From assembly GCF_003058325.1 (NCBI RefSeq), contig NZ_CP028844.1, forward strand, positions 1 through 64,000: 64,000 bases of DNA, read 5' to 3'. This stretch comes from Methylobacterium currus (GTDB lineage Bacteria; Pseudomonadota; Alphaproteobacteria; Rhizobiales; Beijerinckiaceae). This document shows positions 25,616 to 35,160 of this stretch, in pieces. The notes under the pieces were generated by a model. The model made no database searches. It had not been told where the DNA came from and was given only the letters and a program-made list of their open reading frames with translations. Every line of letters starts with the position of its first letter. Within the stretch, counting starts at the first letter, position 1. The translations under genes were made by a program, and so were the position numbers.

Positions 25616-25918
25616 GTGACAATCAAAAACGCGTCGCCGGTCTCTATTGGCGAGGATCACCGGCATCAAATTCCGCGGCTGCGCCGTATCGAGGGGCAGA
25701 TCCGCGGGTTGCAGAAAATGATCGAGACAGAGAATAATTGCATCGATGTTGTCTATCAGATCGACGCGGCGATAGGGGCGCTCCGCAGAGTCCAATCAGA
25801 TATAATTCGGGTCCATTTGGAGGCATTGACCCAGAGAATTACGGCGCAAGAAATTACGGAGACCGAGCGCTTGGCCTGCGTCGATGAAATCGCAACTCTG
25901 ATGATACGGGTTGTTTGA
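25616..25918 (+). CDS. CsoR/RcnR/FrmR-family repressor
   Basis: The roughly 100-residue all-helical DNA-binding protein has IPRLRRIEGQIRGLQKMIE, ENNCIDVVYQIDAAIGALRR and VQSDIIRVHLEALTQRI. The helix-1 Cys and helix-2 His of the family are present, but the third Cu(I) ligand (H-x3-C in CsoR) is Leu in HLEAL. It might therefore sense formaldehyde, sulfur species or another metal using an N-terminal His (EDHRHQ). It is divergent from the Cys-rich protein gene, which it probably controls. I take GTG 25616, with GGAG 12 bases upstream; an upstream ATG at 25559 would add 19 residues unlike the family. Confidence 0.8.
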   Translation: MTIKNASPVSIGEDHRHQIPRLRRIEGQIRGLQKMIETENNCIDVVYQIDAAIGALRRVQSDIIRVHLEALTQRITAQEITETERLACVDEIATLMIRVV

Positions 25919-26010
25919 ATTTATTCTTCGATTGTACGATGCACCCGTTTCGCGAGGTCAAAATTCTGATGCTCTCCACAATGGAAATTTGATGTGACTG
26001 ACCCGCCACA

Positions 26011-27473
26011 GTAATTACCCAGGGGGTGAGCTCGGTCACTGCGCGAGGCTGTCGAGGCGCCGATGCGGGGTGCTCGCGGGGCCTCTTGCCTGGAGCTGAT
26101 TTCGCTGATTCCCTCGTGAGATGAGCCGCAGCGATCTTGAGCGTTTGAGCAAGCAGGAGCTGATCGAGCTGGTGCTGCGGCTGCAGCGGCCAGACAAGAC
26201 CTCGCGCACCTCGTCCAAACCGCCCTCGACCGATCGCAAGGAGCGACGCGAGCAGGCCAAGCCCGGCGGCGCCAAGCCGGGCCACGAGGGGCACAGCCGC
26301 ACGCTCAGCTCCGATCCTGACGAGATCGTCGCCCACCGCCCGGGTCAGTGCCCCTGCTGCGGCGGCGCCCTGGCGGCGGATCTGCCGGCCGAGATCGTCA
26401 GCGTGTGCGAGCAGATCGAGCTGCCCGCGGTGACGCCGCTCATCACCCAGCATCAGCGGCTCGCGGTGCGTTGCCCGTCGTGTGGCACCCGCGTCGTTGC
26501 CCCGGTGCCGCGGGAGGCGTGCGGCACGCCGTTCGGACCGCGGCTGCACGCGGTGGCGACCTACCTGAAGACCTTCCAGGCCCTCTCCTACGAGCGGCTG
26601 CAAGCTGCGCTGGCGGACCTGTTCGGGCTCACCCTCAGCCAGGGCGGGCTGATGAACCTGCTTCGTCGAGCCCAGAAGCAGTTCCATGCCGGTCGCGAAG
26701 CCCCGGTGTCGGCGCTGCGCCGGGCCGCAGTGGTCGCCTCGGATGAGACCGGCGTCCGGATCGAGGGCAGCAATTCGTACCATTGGGTGTTCTGCTCGGA
26801 CGAGGCGGTGGTGCATCACGCCGCCCCGACGCGGGCCGCCGCGGTGGTGCACGCGATGATGGACGGGCACCGGCCCGCGGTATGGCTGTCGGACCGCTAC
26901 ACCGCCCAACAGGGCCACGGCGAACGTCACCAGACCTGCCTGGCGCATCTGGCGCGCGACGTCGCCTATGCGGTGGAGGTCAGCGACGATCCCGTGCCGC
27001 TGCGCCTGCAGCTGTGGCTCGGGTCCGTGTTCAGCCTGGCCGAGCGCGTCAGCGACTTGGCCGCCTCGACGCTCTCGGCCAAGCGCCGGGCGCTGGAGCG
27101 GCAGCTGTCCGACATCCTGTCCGCCCCGAGCCGGTGCGATCTGACCCGCGCGCTGCAAGCCAAGATCGGGCGGGCCCGCGATCAGCTCCTGGTCTTCCTC
27201 GACCATCCCGGCCGCGTGGCGGTCACGAACAACGGGTGTGAGCGCGCGCTTCGCCCGGCGGTGATGCAGCGGAAGGTGACGAACGGCTACCGGGCCATGT
27301 GGGCGGCCTCAGGCGAGGCGGATGTGCGCACGGTCGTCGACACCGCTCGCCTCTCGGGCGCCGACACCTTCGACATCATCCTCAAGACCATCCGCGCCTG
27401 ATCGCTTCCAGCATTCACCTCATCGACAAGGTCAGGCGGCTCGTGCACCGCACCGAACCCCGTGGGTAATTAC
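26011..27473 (+). mobile_element. IS66-family insertion sequence
   Basis: Inverted ends GTAATTACCCA (26011-26021) and TGGGTAATTAC (27463-27473) bound a 1463-bp element that carries a single transposase gene. The match goes on imperfectly inward (GGGG, CGGT). No clear 8-bp target duplication is visible in the flanks (CCGCCACA against CCGAAAGC), so the insertion is old or has been rearranged. Confidence 0.8.
26121..27401 (+). CDS. IS66-family transposase
   Basis: The 426-residue protein has an N-terminal helical region (LSKQELIELVLRLQRPDKTS), a basic linker, a zinc-finger part with Cys pairs (GQCPCCGGAL, RCPSCGTRV) and the DDE core: VASDETGVRIEG, WLSDRYTAQQGHG and NNGCERALRPAVMQRKV. The three catalytic acids are present and the frame is intact. 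It lacks accompanying TnpA/TnpB, as in the single-gene branch of the family. Confidence 0.93.
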   Translation: MSRSDLERLSKQELIELVLRLQRPDKTSRTSSKPPSTDRKERREQAKPGGAKPGHEGHSRTLSSDPDEIVAHRPGQCPCCGGALAADLPAEIVSVCEQIELPAVTPLITQHQRLAVRCPSCGTRVVAPVPREACGTPFGPRLHAVATYLKTFQALSYERLQAALADLFGLTLSQGGLMNLLRRAQKQFHAGREAPVSALRRAAVVASDETGVRIEGSNSYHWVFCSDEAVVHHAAPTRAAAVVHAMMDGHRPAVWLSDRYTAQQGHGERHQTCLAHLARDVAYAVEVSDDPVPLRLQLWLGSVFSLAERVSDLAASTLSAKRRALERQLSDILSAPSRCDLTRALQAKIGRARDQLLVFLDHPGRVAVTNNGCERALRPAVMQRKVTNGYRAMWAASGEADVRTVVDTARLSGADTFDIILKTIRA

Positions 27474-27522
27474 CCGAAAGCGGGGGAGGATCAAAAGAGG
27501 GCCTGATGCGGGTGACTTCCGC

Positions 27523-27600
27523 GAAGAGCCCGGTGCGGGAAAGCTGCACGCTCGGATCTGTGAGGGCAAAGCCGAATGGCCGAGCTACTCGACCACAAAC
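27523..27600 (+). ncRNA. Possible remnant of a group II intron 3' region
   Basis: GAAGAGCCCGGTGCGG, GAAAGCTGCACGCTCGG and ATCTGTGAGGGC form an imperfect hairpin of the sort seen near the intron-encoded reverse transcriptase in bacterial group II introns, followed by AAAGCCGAATGGCCGAGCT and ACTCGACC. No reverse transcriptase is near. The call rests on pattern memory and could be wrong. Confidence 0.25.
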
Positions 27601-27605
27601 CGCAG

Positions 27606-27632
27606 CTTGCCCCGTGTCCGGTCTGACGGGGG
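27606..27632 (-). terminator. Weak hairpin downstream of the porin gene
   Basis: CCCCGT and ACGGGG are separated by a ten-base loop, some 40 bases after the stop of the - strand porin gene. There is no T run, so this is only a candidate. Confidence 0.25.
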
Positions 27633-27671
27633 CAACTCCAACATGATCGACGGTGAGACTCCGGCCGACCG

Positions 27672-29810
27672 TCAGAAGTCCGTATGGAGGCGGACTGCGA
27701 AAAAGTGTGCTGGGCCACGGTCGCGGTTGTAGGCCGGGTTCGCCACGAACTGGTAATCGGCGGAGACCGTCACGGCCTTCGTGAGGCTGAGCGCATAATA
27801 GGCTTCAGTCGCCCGCTCCGCGCGATAGCTCAGACGACCGTCGCCGATTACAAGGCCGAGGCCGCCGTTGGCGAAGAAATCCCGGTGGGAGCGGGATAGC
27901 GTGTTGATGGCAGCGCCAATGCCGACCGTGTCGTCGGGCCGACCCCAGGCGCCGCCCTTCAGTGAGACACCGCCCGAGACACTGCGGTCGATGTCCGCGA
28001 AGGAGAGGCTCTCGTTGCGTCCGTCATTCAGACTGGCACGCGCGAACACGCCGACCTGCGACGCCACTGCCTGTTCGAGGTTGAGGTAGAGACCGCTCTT
28101 GCGTCGGTCTCGCCGGCTGGCTGTGGCCGCATCGTTGATGTCGGCGAAGAGTCCGGCCTGTGCGAGATCGACCACCTCGCGATAATTCGCCGTGCGTGCG
28201 ACGTTCGTGAACAGGCCGAGGCGGATCTTTCCGGGCTGATCAAGCCCCGGCAGAACGTGGCGCTCCTCGAACTCGACCGTGGCGCCCCCCTTCTGGGCAA
28301 TGCGAGGATCGAGAACGTTGCTGCTCGGTTCCTTCGGCACCTGCGTGTAGGCTGCCCGGATCGCGAACTCCTTGCGGGTGTACTCGACCATCACACCTTG
28401 CGTGAAACCGGGCAGGTTCGCGGGGAAATCATAGGCCCCGGATGCCCAGAGGGACCAGTTCAGGAAATCGACGCGGGGGTCGTGCGCGTAGGCGTTGCCG
28501 TCGAAGAAGTCGCCGAGCGCGAACTTGCCGGCCACCACGGTGACCCGCTCGATGTCGCGGCGCGTCGCGACCTGGTTTGGGCCGTCCGGCACATCCTCGG
28601 TCTCGCCGCCCAGGCCGAAGGTTTGGCGGACGAAGTAACGTTGCGAGCGCAGCTTCGGGAAGGGCGCGCCGGCCTTCTGTGCCTCACCGTTGACGAAGCC
28701 AGCGACGCCGAGCGTCCGGCTCAGACCGAAACCCTGGTCGAATTCGGGGTTGTAGTAGAGTTCCGTGTTGTCCGTTAGCTTAAGGCCGAGGAAGGCGGTC
28801 GCCGTCAGCGTCGCGCGTGCTTGGCGCGGCACGAGGCTCTGCGGTCCGAGATAGGGCGAGCGGAAGCCGGATACGCCTTGGTCCACGAAGGTCGTTTGGC
28901 CGTGCAGCGAGACACGGTCGCTAATTGCCGTGTCGGGATCGTGGGGGGCTACCTCGCCGGGCTCGGGCGGCAAGACGAGACCACCCGGATACCAGGACAG
29001 GCGCGCGAGGACTTGGTTAGAGGTAAAGGAGGCCCGCGCGGAGAAGGGGCCACCGGTGACGCCTGGAATGGTCCCGAGATCGAGCCGTCCGCTCCGGCCG
29101 AGGTCGAGGTAGCGGTATTCCAGTCCCAGCGCGAACTTCTCGGTAATGGCATACTCGATGCCGGCACCGAGCGAGAGCCCGAGGAAGGCGCGGCCCCGCC
29201 GAAGGGCCGGGGCTGACTCAGTCTCTGGATCGGGGGAGTTAGTGTGGAACCGGACCTGCGCGCCCGCAAGGCCGAAGGTGGCATAGACGAGATAGTGCTC
29301 GAACGCGTAGCCGATGCGGGCCCGGGCTGTCCCGAAAACGTCGGCCTTGGCCCGGATCAGAGGAAAGGCGGGATCCAGCCCCTCGAAGCCGAACCCAGGC
29401 GTGGTCGAGGACACGGGCCGCTTCAGGTTCGAGGCGTCAACGTCGGCTTCAAGGCCATATACGAACGGACCGGTCTGCCAGGCATACCCGCCGAACAGGC
29501 CGCCGAGCGCGGTGATCGCATTGCGCCCGGCATCGTTGCGGCCCGTGGCATCCCCGGTGCGGAATTCCGGCACCGAACGGCGGCTGATCATACCGGAACC
29601 GAAGCCGAAGCCGCCGAAGGCGTCACCGGCACTGCCCTGCCATCCGGCATAACCGCCTGCCCACGTACCGAAGGAGGGCAGGTGCGTCGCGTCGTGTGGC
29701 GTCGGCGGGGCGAAATCGGCCCCCTGGGCGCCGGTGGACAGGCCGGCGAGCAACGTCGCAACCCCTGCACCCGGGCCGAGGCGTCCTGTGGCCCGTCTCC
29801 ACCGACTCAT
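27672..29810 (-). CDS. Outer-membrane protein: OmpA-like barrel fused to OprB-type carbohydrate porin
   Basis: The 712-residue protein has a signal peptide (about 1-30, ending GAQGADF). The first barrel (about 45-265) is of the alphaproteobacterial Omp25/porin-family type (GGLFGGYAWQTGPFVYGLEA DVD, SLGAGIEYAITEKFALGLEY RYLDLG). The second (about 295-712) is OprB-like (VSLHGQTTFVDQGVSGFRSP, LTDNTELYYNPEFDQGFGLS, RVTVVAGKFALGDFFDGNAY). It ends in Phe, as outer-membrane proteins do (RLHTDF). It probably lets sugars or small solutes cross the outer membrane. It stands alone between an IS and unassigned DNA. Confidence 0.88.
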   Translation of the reverse strand: MSRWRRATGRLGPGAGVATLLAGLSTGAQGADFAPPTPHDATHLPSFGTWAGGYAGWQGSAGDAFGGFGFGSGMISRRSVPEFRTGDATGRNDAGRNAITALGGLFGGYAWQTGPFVYGLEADVDASNLKRPVSSTTPGFGFEGLDPAFPLIRAKADVFGTARARIGYAFEHYLVYATFGLAGAQVRFHTNSPDPETESAPALRRGRAFLGLSLGAGIEYAITEKFALGLEYRYLDLGRSGRLDLGTIPGVTGGPFSARASFTSNQVLARLSWYPGGLVLPPEPGEVAPHDPDTAISDRVSLHGQTTFVDQGVSGFRSPYLGPQSLVPRQARATLTATAFLGLKLTDNTELYYNPEFDQGFGLSRTLGVAGFVNGEAQKAGAPFPKLRSQRYFVRQTFGLGGETEDVPDGPNQVATRRDIERVTVVAGKFALGDFFDGNAYAHDPRVDFLNWSLWASGAYDFPANLPGFTQGVMVEYTRKEFAIRAAYTQVPKEPSSNVLDPRIAQKGGATVEFEERHVLPGLDQPGKIRLGLFTNVARTANYREVVDLAQAGLFADINDAATASRRDRRKSGLYLNLEQAVASQVGVFARASLNDGRNESLSFADIDRSVSGGVSLKGGAWGRPDDTVGIGAAINTLSRSHRDFFANGGLGLVIGDGRLSYRAERATEAYYALSLTKAVTVSADYQFVANPAYNRDRGPAHFFAVRLHTDF

Positions 29811-30679
29811 CGTGCCATCTCCACATGCATGAACTGAAGCTGCACCAGCGTTGCGGTGACCATGACACGATGCGGCATCCGCCCAAACTTGGCCGTTCCG
29901 CTAACCATAGACGAGCGGCTTCGTGCAAGCCCACCGCTGGGTTCGTGTTGAGCTGACGAAAGGCCGATGAGATAGCCACGCATACCACCAAGGTAGGCAC
30001 CGCCCTCACGTCCCTTGCCACGCTTATGGAGCGGGTAGGAGAGAGGCCGAACTTGCAGAATTCAGGCGGCACAGCGTGTGGGTTGCTCGCAGCGATGGCA
30101 GGCATGCCGCTCTTCCTATCGGCCGTGATCACGACTGCAAACCCGCGTGCGGGCGAGATGGGGCGGCATTCGGAACACATCGTGGGGTCGTGCGCGCGAT
30201 CGTTCCCCGAATGCGGCGGGTTCGATTGGGGGCATCACCGCCGAAACAGGCGGCGATCTCCGAGCGCGCCTGTTTATCGACGGCCGATGACGGTTTGATG
30301 CCACGCGCGAGCTTCTCGGCTGCGCAGCACGGCTGGCGCGGTGTGAACGGTACGGGCTCCAACCCCCGGCCTCGAAGCCTGCGGTGGAGGGCATGCGTGG
30401 CGTCCATGTCGTCCCGTTCGAGATGATCCAGGCGGGACAGGTTTGCGGGGAAGCGGCTTGCTCGCGAGACGAGGAGGTGCCCGCAGGTCGTCCGCTGACG
30501 AAGCCCGCTGCGATGCACCGCTCATGAAGCTCCGGGCTCGGGCCGCATCGTCATGCCCGGCGGCCAAGGTGGCGATGTTCGATCAGGGCCGCATATGGCG
30601 TTGCGCCGAGCCTTGATAATCTCGGCGGTTTAAGGATCGGCCGCCATCGTAGGCCCGGTGCAGATGACTGCGACCTGCT
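29811..30679. other. Stretch without a recognisable gene
   Basis: Several overlapping frames are open on both strands, but none shows family motifs or a good ribosome site. The part next to 29811 should hold the porin promoter. No repeat or RNA gene was recognised. Confidence 0.3.
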
Positions 30680-31213
30680 TCACGGGGTCTGCCCAAGGAT
30701 CAGGTCCGACGCGTGTCGAGAGGCCGGGTGGCCTGTGGCCGCTTGGTGGGCGATCGAGCACGCCTCGTAGTGGTCGCCCCTAGCGAGCATAGTCAAGCGC
30801 CGCTCACCAGGAACGGCCTTCCTGATGGCCAGAAGTGCGCGTCCGGACAGCCACGACACGGTCTCGGCACCCGGCTCGGTTTGCGGCTGACCATACCGCC
30901 GCACGCCCTCCCGGTATATGGCCTCGTAGCGCGACGGCAGTTCGGCTTCCGAAAGTGGACGGCTGAGCCAGATGACCTGCTGCAGGCCCTCATCCCGGCA
31001 GACTTCGAGGATGACCTCGTCCGTATCAATGCCCGCGGCCAGCGGGCGGTCGTGGAAGTAGGTCAGGGCGGTGATATTCGCCTCGCGGTCGACCATCGAA
31101 GGCCGGGGGACGGTCTCGACCGGTCCCCAGGACAGGCCAAACGGGGCTTCCTGAGCATGGGCTCCGTGCAGGCAGCCGAGCCAAAGCAGTGCTGACAGGG
31201 CGCGGCGTCTCAT
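30680..31213 (-). CDS. Exported protein of unknown function
   Basis: The 177-residue protein has a signal peptide (MRRRALSALLWLGCLHGAHA, then QEAPFGLSWGPVE). The mature part is mixed alpha/beta with two Cys (EVCRDEGLQQVIW, YEACSIAH) that could form a disulfide, and a block YEAIYREGVRRYGQPQTEPG resembling small periplasmic proteins of unknown role. A GGAGAGACGACG ribosome site precedes the ATG. No partner is evident. Confidence 0.7.
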   Translation of the reverse strand: MRRRALSALLWLGCLHGAHAQEAPFGLSWGPVETVPRPSMVDREANITALTYFHDRPLAAGIDTDEVILEVCRDEGLQQVIWLSRPLSEAELPSRYEAIYREGVRRYGQPQTEPGAETVSWLSGRALLAIRKAVPGERRLTMLARGDHYEACSIAHQAATGHPASRHASDLILGQTP

Positions 31214-31772
31214 CGTCGTCTCTCCCTACGTTGATACGCGACGTCCCTGCACGTCGTCGCTGGCGCGCGACTGAACTATGGATTGCGATCTCGAGCGCCG
31301 CTTCCGGACCGAGCACGAGACCCCCGCGGGAATACCCAGAGATCATCGATGTTGGACTCGCGCACGACCGCGCGCAACCATTCCTTGCAGCGCTGGTTCT
31401 CTCGTCGCTATCCCCTGTAGAAGTCAGGATTTGATCTGTCGGACAATGTCAGGTTGAGGCGCGATCAAGGGAAGAGTAGTGCCCCTGCAGCAAGCCATTT
31501 TCGGCCTGAAAACCTCTGGCTTGGTTCGGTCAGGCGGTCAGGCCCCGAAGCCGCGAAGCGGTGCGCCGCAGGCGCAGGGCTTGACGGCGTGACCGCACGC
31601 CAAGCCATTCTCGGTCGGGCTGAAGGGAAGGGAAGCTGACACTGTCTGTCTAATCAAGTTCAGGATTTTACACCCCCGCCTCGATACGCCGCCTTCACGC
31701 CGCCTTCACGCCGCTCGCATCACCCAATCTCCCGCATAGCTCCTAGGGGCCGTCCACACCATCACACCCCGA
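31214..31772. other. Intergenic region with a short direct repeat
   Basis: No gene is recognised. At 31687-31708 the 11-mer CGCCGCCTTCA occurs twice in tandem and is followed by a partial third copy. The segment upstream of the next gene shows no clear ribosome site for an ATG at 31773. Confidence 0.35.
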
Positions 31773-34700
31773 ATGGAGCGGATCTTGCCCTACCAAGCCA
31801 AGTTGAGGGCTATCGAGGGCGCCGCTGTGACGGATCGAGACACTTCTTTCCCCTGGCGCAACAGAACGGGCGCCAGCACGGTCCCAGGCTGGGATGGAGC
31901 CTGCCCTGCGCCGCCCCAGCTGGCGGAGTTCATACACTTCTGTGAGCACCGGACGGGCCGAACGTTCCCGGAGTATCGGGACTTCGAAGCCTATGCGGTC
32001 GAGGAGTTTCGCGCGTTCTGGTCCCTGTTCCTCCGCTGGAGCCGGCTGCCGGTCTCAGGCAGCACCAGCCCCGTCTGTGACGGCGAGCTATGCGAGCGAG
32101 CCCGCTTCTTCCCCGACCTCCGGCTGAATTACGCCGAGGCCTTGCTCACTGGCCGGGACGGCCATGGGCCCGCGCTCACGGCCTGCCATCCGCACCGGCC
32201 GGACGAGGAGCTAAACCGGTCCGAGCTGTGCCGTCGCGTCACCGCTCTTGCGGGCGCGCTGCGTCGGCTCGGCATCCGGCCGGGCGACAGGGTTGCGGCG
32301 GTCGCGCGCAATAACGTCGAGGCGGTGGTGGCTGCCCTGGCCGCGGCGGCGATCGGGGCCGTGTTCTCGAGCTGTGCTCCCGACATGGGCGCGCACGCCA
32401 TGCTGTCCCGGCTCGGCCCCGTCGCGCCCAGGCTGCTCCTCGCCCATCTGCGGCCGGAGCCCTGGGATACGGGCGTCCCGATCGCCGCCCGGGTGGCAGA
32501 GGTGGCCGGAGGGCTCAGCTCCCTGACCCACCTGATCGCGCTGGATGCGGGCGAACCCGCGTCCGGGATCGGGGTGCCGGTCCTGCGCTATGCCGACCTG
32601 ATCTCGCAGGGGGACGAGGCCGAGTTCACCTGGGAGCGGTTCCCCTTCAACCACCCCCTGTTCATCATGTTCTCATCGGGCACGACCGGAGCGCCCAAGT
32701 GCATCGTGCACGGGGCCGGCGGCACCCTGATCGAGCACATCAAGGAGCATCGGCTCCACTGCGACATCCGGCCCGCGGAGACGATCTACTTCCACACCAG
32801 CTGCGCGTGGATGATGTGGAACTGGCAACTCTCCGCCCTCGCGAGCGGCGCGGAACTCGTTCTCTTCGATGGCCCAGTCCAGGGCCCGGACACCCTTTGG
32901 GCGCTGGTCGAGCGGCGGGCTGTCGCCGTGTTCGGCACCAGCCCGGCCTATCTTGAGCTTTGCGAGGGCGCGTCGTTCTCGCCGCGTGCCGCGTTCGACT
33001 TCACGGCGCTGCGCGCCATCTTGTCCACGGGATCAATCCTGCACGATCGCCAGTTCGATTGGGTCTGTGAGCACGTGAAAGCCGTCCCGCTTCAGTCTAT
33101 CTCCGGCGGAACCGACATCATCGGCTGCTTCGTTCTCGGCAACCCGCTACTTCCGGTCCAACGCGGCGAGGCGCAGTGTCGGAGCCTCGGTCTCGACGTG
33201 CGGGCCCTCGCGGAGGACAGCGCCGGCATCGGCGAGCTCGTCTGCGCTAGCCCGTTCCCCTCCCGGCCCTTGGGGTTCCTTGGGGACACGGACGGGAGCC
33301 GCTTCCACGCCAGCTACTTCAGCCAAAATCCACCACTCTGGACGCACGGCGACTTGATTGCCTTCACCCCGGCCGGCGGAGCCCGGCTGCACGGGCGCTC
33401 GGACGGCGTGCTCAACATCCGCGGCGTCCGGGTCGGACCCGCCGAGATCCACGATATCTTGCGCGCGATGGACGAGATCGTGGAGGCGATGGCGGTCGAG
33501 CAGCGGGCGGAGGCCGCTCCGGGCGGCACGCAACTGGTCCTCCTCGTCGTGCTGCGGGAGGGCGCGACGCTGACCCCCGGACTGACCAAGCGCATCCGTT
33601 CGCGCCTGGCTGCAGATGGGTCGACGGCAATGATTCCGGCGCGATGTGTACAGGTCAGCGAGTTGCCGACGACGTTCAACGGCAAGCGCTCCGAAGCGGC
33701 GGCCCGGGACGCCGTGAATGGCCACGCGATACGCAACCTTGATGCGCTGGCCAATCCTGCATCGACTGACGCCATCCGCGACGCCATCAGACGGAATGGC
33801 GCGGTGGAGCACGAGCGCCCGACCGACGTGGTCGAGTCGCGCGCCAACATCCAGGTAGAGGGCGACCTGGAGAGGCTCCTCAAGGACATCACGTCCCGTC
33901 GGGTCGGCGTCCCGGTCAGCCTCGACGAGAGCCTGTTGGAGATTGGGGCCGACTCCCTCACGCTCCTCAAGCTGCTGATGGAGATCGAGGAGATGGCCGG
34001 CTGCGAGGTTGCCTTCGACGCGTTCCTCTCTGACCCAAGTGTGAGAGGCCTCAGCCGATTGATAAGGGGCGAGAGGGGGCACAGCTCAACGCATCCGGAA
34101 GAGCGGCCGGAGGTCCGACCCGTGCGGGATGAGGATGTTGAGGCCATCTGCCGCCTGCTGCAGGAAGGCTTCGGGAGCGGGAATGTCGGCCCCGGGGATT
34201 GGCGGCGGCTGTTCGAGCGTCCTTGGGCTAGCTCCGTTCCGACGACGGGGTTTGTTCTTACCATGGGATCAGAGATCGTGGGGTTCCTGGGAACGCTCTA
34301 CTCACAGCGTCCCCTCGACGAGGAGGGAGCCTGCGTCTGCAATCTCACCTCGTGGTACGTGCGACCGGGTTACCGAGGCCAGGGCTCGCTCCTGCTCGCG
34401 GCCGCGACGAGGGACAAATCCGTCACTTACACGACCCTGACGCCCGGTCCCGAGACCACGGCCATGGTGGAAGCCTTAAACTTCCTACCTCTGAAGATGC
34501 GGCGGTTCTTCCTTCCCGGGCTCAACCTGGGGACGCTCCGGGCCGGTTCGCTCCGCTTCGACGACGACCCCCGGACCATCCGGAGTCTCCTCAGCGAGGT
34601 TGACCAGCGCATCTTCGACGATCATGCTGCTTACGACCTGCTGCACCTTGTCGTACGGGAGAATGGCGAACAGACCTACTTGATCTTGAAACGACGGCGG

Positions 34701-34967
34701 GTTCGGGCTGTGTGGTCGGTTCTTGTACCAGGTTCCGAGTTGCTCTACTGCAGCAATCCCGGCCTCCTCGTCCGTCACTTCGAGCGTATCAAGCTGGCCA
34801 TCCTCATGCGCCAGCGAGCGGTGGTCTTCGCGGCGGATGAGGGTTTCGTTCCCGCGACGATCCGAGCCGCTCGGAAGGCGCGCGGCAACCGCTATCGGAG
34901 CTCATTGGCCGGCACGGCGCCCGAGCTGGACCTCCTCTATTCGGAGCTCGTCCTTCTGCCAATCTGA
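31773..34967 (+). CDS. Acetoacetyl-CoA-synthetase-like/acyl-carrier/GNAT acyltransferase fusion
   Basis: The 1064-residue protein has three parts. Residues about 50-660 are an acyl-adenylating enzyme close to acetoacetate-CoA ligase: N-terminal cap LAEFIHFCEHRTGRTFPEYR, P-loop FSSGTTGAPKCIVHG, TSCAWMMWNWQLSALASGAE, and catalytic Lys region PTTFNGKRSE. Residues about 695-770 form a carrier domain with the phosphopantetheine Ser in LLEIGADSLTLLKLLMEIEE. Residues about 785-1064 are a GNAT acyltransferase (RPVRDEDVEAICRLLQEGF, acyl-donor loop RPGYRGQG), like GNATs in exopolysaccharide clusters. A short acid would be activated, loaded on the carrier and moved to an amine or sugar; this pathway is inference. 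A GTG at 31827 after GAGGGCG is a plausible alternative start. Confidence 0.88.
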   Translation: MERILPYQAKLRAIEGAAVTDRDTSFPWRNRTGASTVPGWDGACPAPPQLAEFIHFCEHRTGRTFPEYRDFEAYAVEEFRAFWSLFLRWSRLPVSGSTSPVCDGELCERARFFPDLRLNYAEALLTGRDGHGPALTACHPHRPDEELNRSELCRRVTALAGALRRLGIRPGDRVAAVARNNVEAVVAALAAAAIGAVFSSCAPDMGAHAMLSRLGPVAPRLLLAHLRPEPWDTGVPIAARVAEVAGGLSSLTHLIALDAGEPASGIGVPVLRYADLISQGDEAEFTWERFPFNHPLFIMFSSGTTGAPKCIVHGAGGTLIEHIKEHRLHCDIRPAETIYFHTSCAWMMWNWQLSALASGAELVLFDGPVQGPDTLWALVERRAVAVFGTSPAYLELCEGASFSPRAAFDFTALRAILSTGSILHDRQFDWVCEHVKAVPLQSISGGTDIIGCFVLGNPLLPVQRGEAQCRSLGLDVRALAEDSAGIGELVCASPFPSRPLGFLGDTDGSRFHASYFSQNPPLWTHGDLIAFTPAGGARLHGRSDGVLNIRGVRVGPAEIHDILRAMDEIVEAMAVEQRAEAAPGGTQLVLLVVLREGATLTPGLTKRIRSRLAADGSTAMIPARCVQVSELPTTFNGKRSEAAARDAVNGHAIRNLDALANPASTDAIRDAIRRNGAVEHERPTDVVESRANIQVEGDLERLLKDITSRRVGVPVSLDESLLEIGADSLTLLKLLMEIEEMAGCEVAFDAFLSDPSVRGLSRLIRGERGHSSTHPEERPEVRPVRDEDVEAICRLLQEGFGSGNVGPGDWRRLFERPWASSVPTTGFVLTMGSEIVGFLGTLYSQRPLDEEGACVCNLTSWYVRPGYRGQGSLLLAAATRDKSVTYTTLTPGPETTAMVEALNFLPLKMRRFFLPGLNLGTLRAGSLRFDDDPRTIRSLLSEVDQRIFDDHAAYDLLHLVVRENGEQTYLILKRRRVRAVWSVLVPGSELLYCSNPGLLVRHFERIKLAILMRQRAVVFAADEGFVPATIRAARKARGNRYRSSLAGTAPELDLLYSELVLLPI

Positions 34968-35024
34968 CGCGCGACGAACCATCGTAGAGTGCCTCGTCGG
35001 CGATCTTCCTGTTGGAGGGGCATA

Positions 35025-35160
35025 GCGCACGGCTTGCTCCTCGCGCAGGTAGCACCGCACCGTGTTGCGCGACAGCCCGAGCTCGCGGGCGATCTCACGC
35101 ACGCCCTTTTTCATGTCGATGAAAGACCTGGATCTCCAACGTCGCCTCCGGTCCCACCAT
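35025..35160 (-). pseudogene. IS21-family IstA, N-terminal fragment
   Basis: From ATG 35160 the frame gives MVGPEATLEIQVFHRHEKG. A one-base shift then gives VREIARELGLSRNTVRCYLR and EEQAVRYAPPT. This is the start and helix-turn-helix of the IstA transposase. The DDE core and IstB are missing. Confidence 0.6.
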
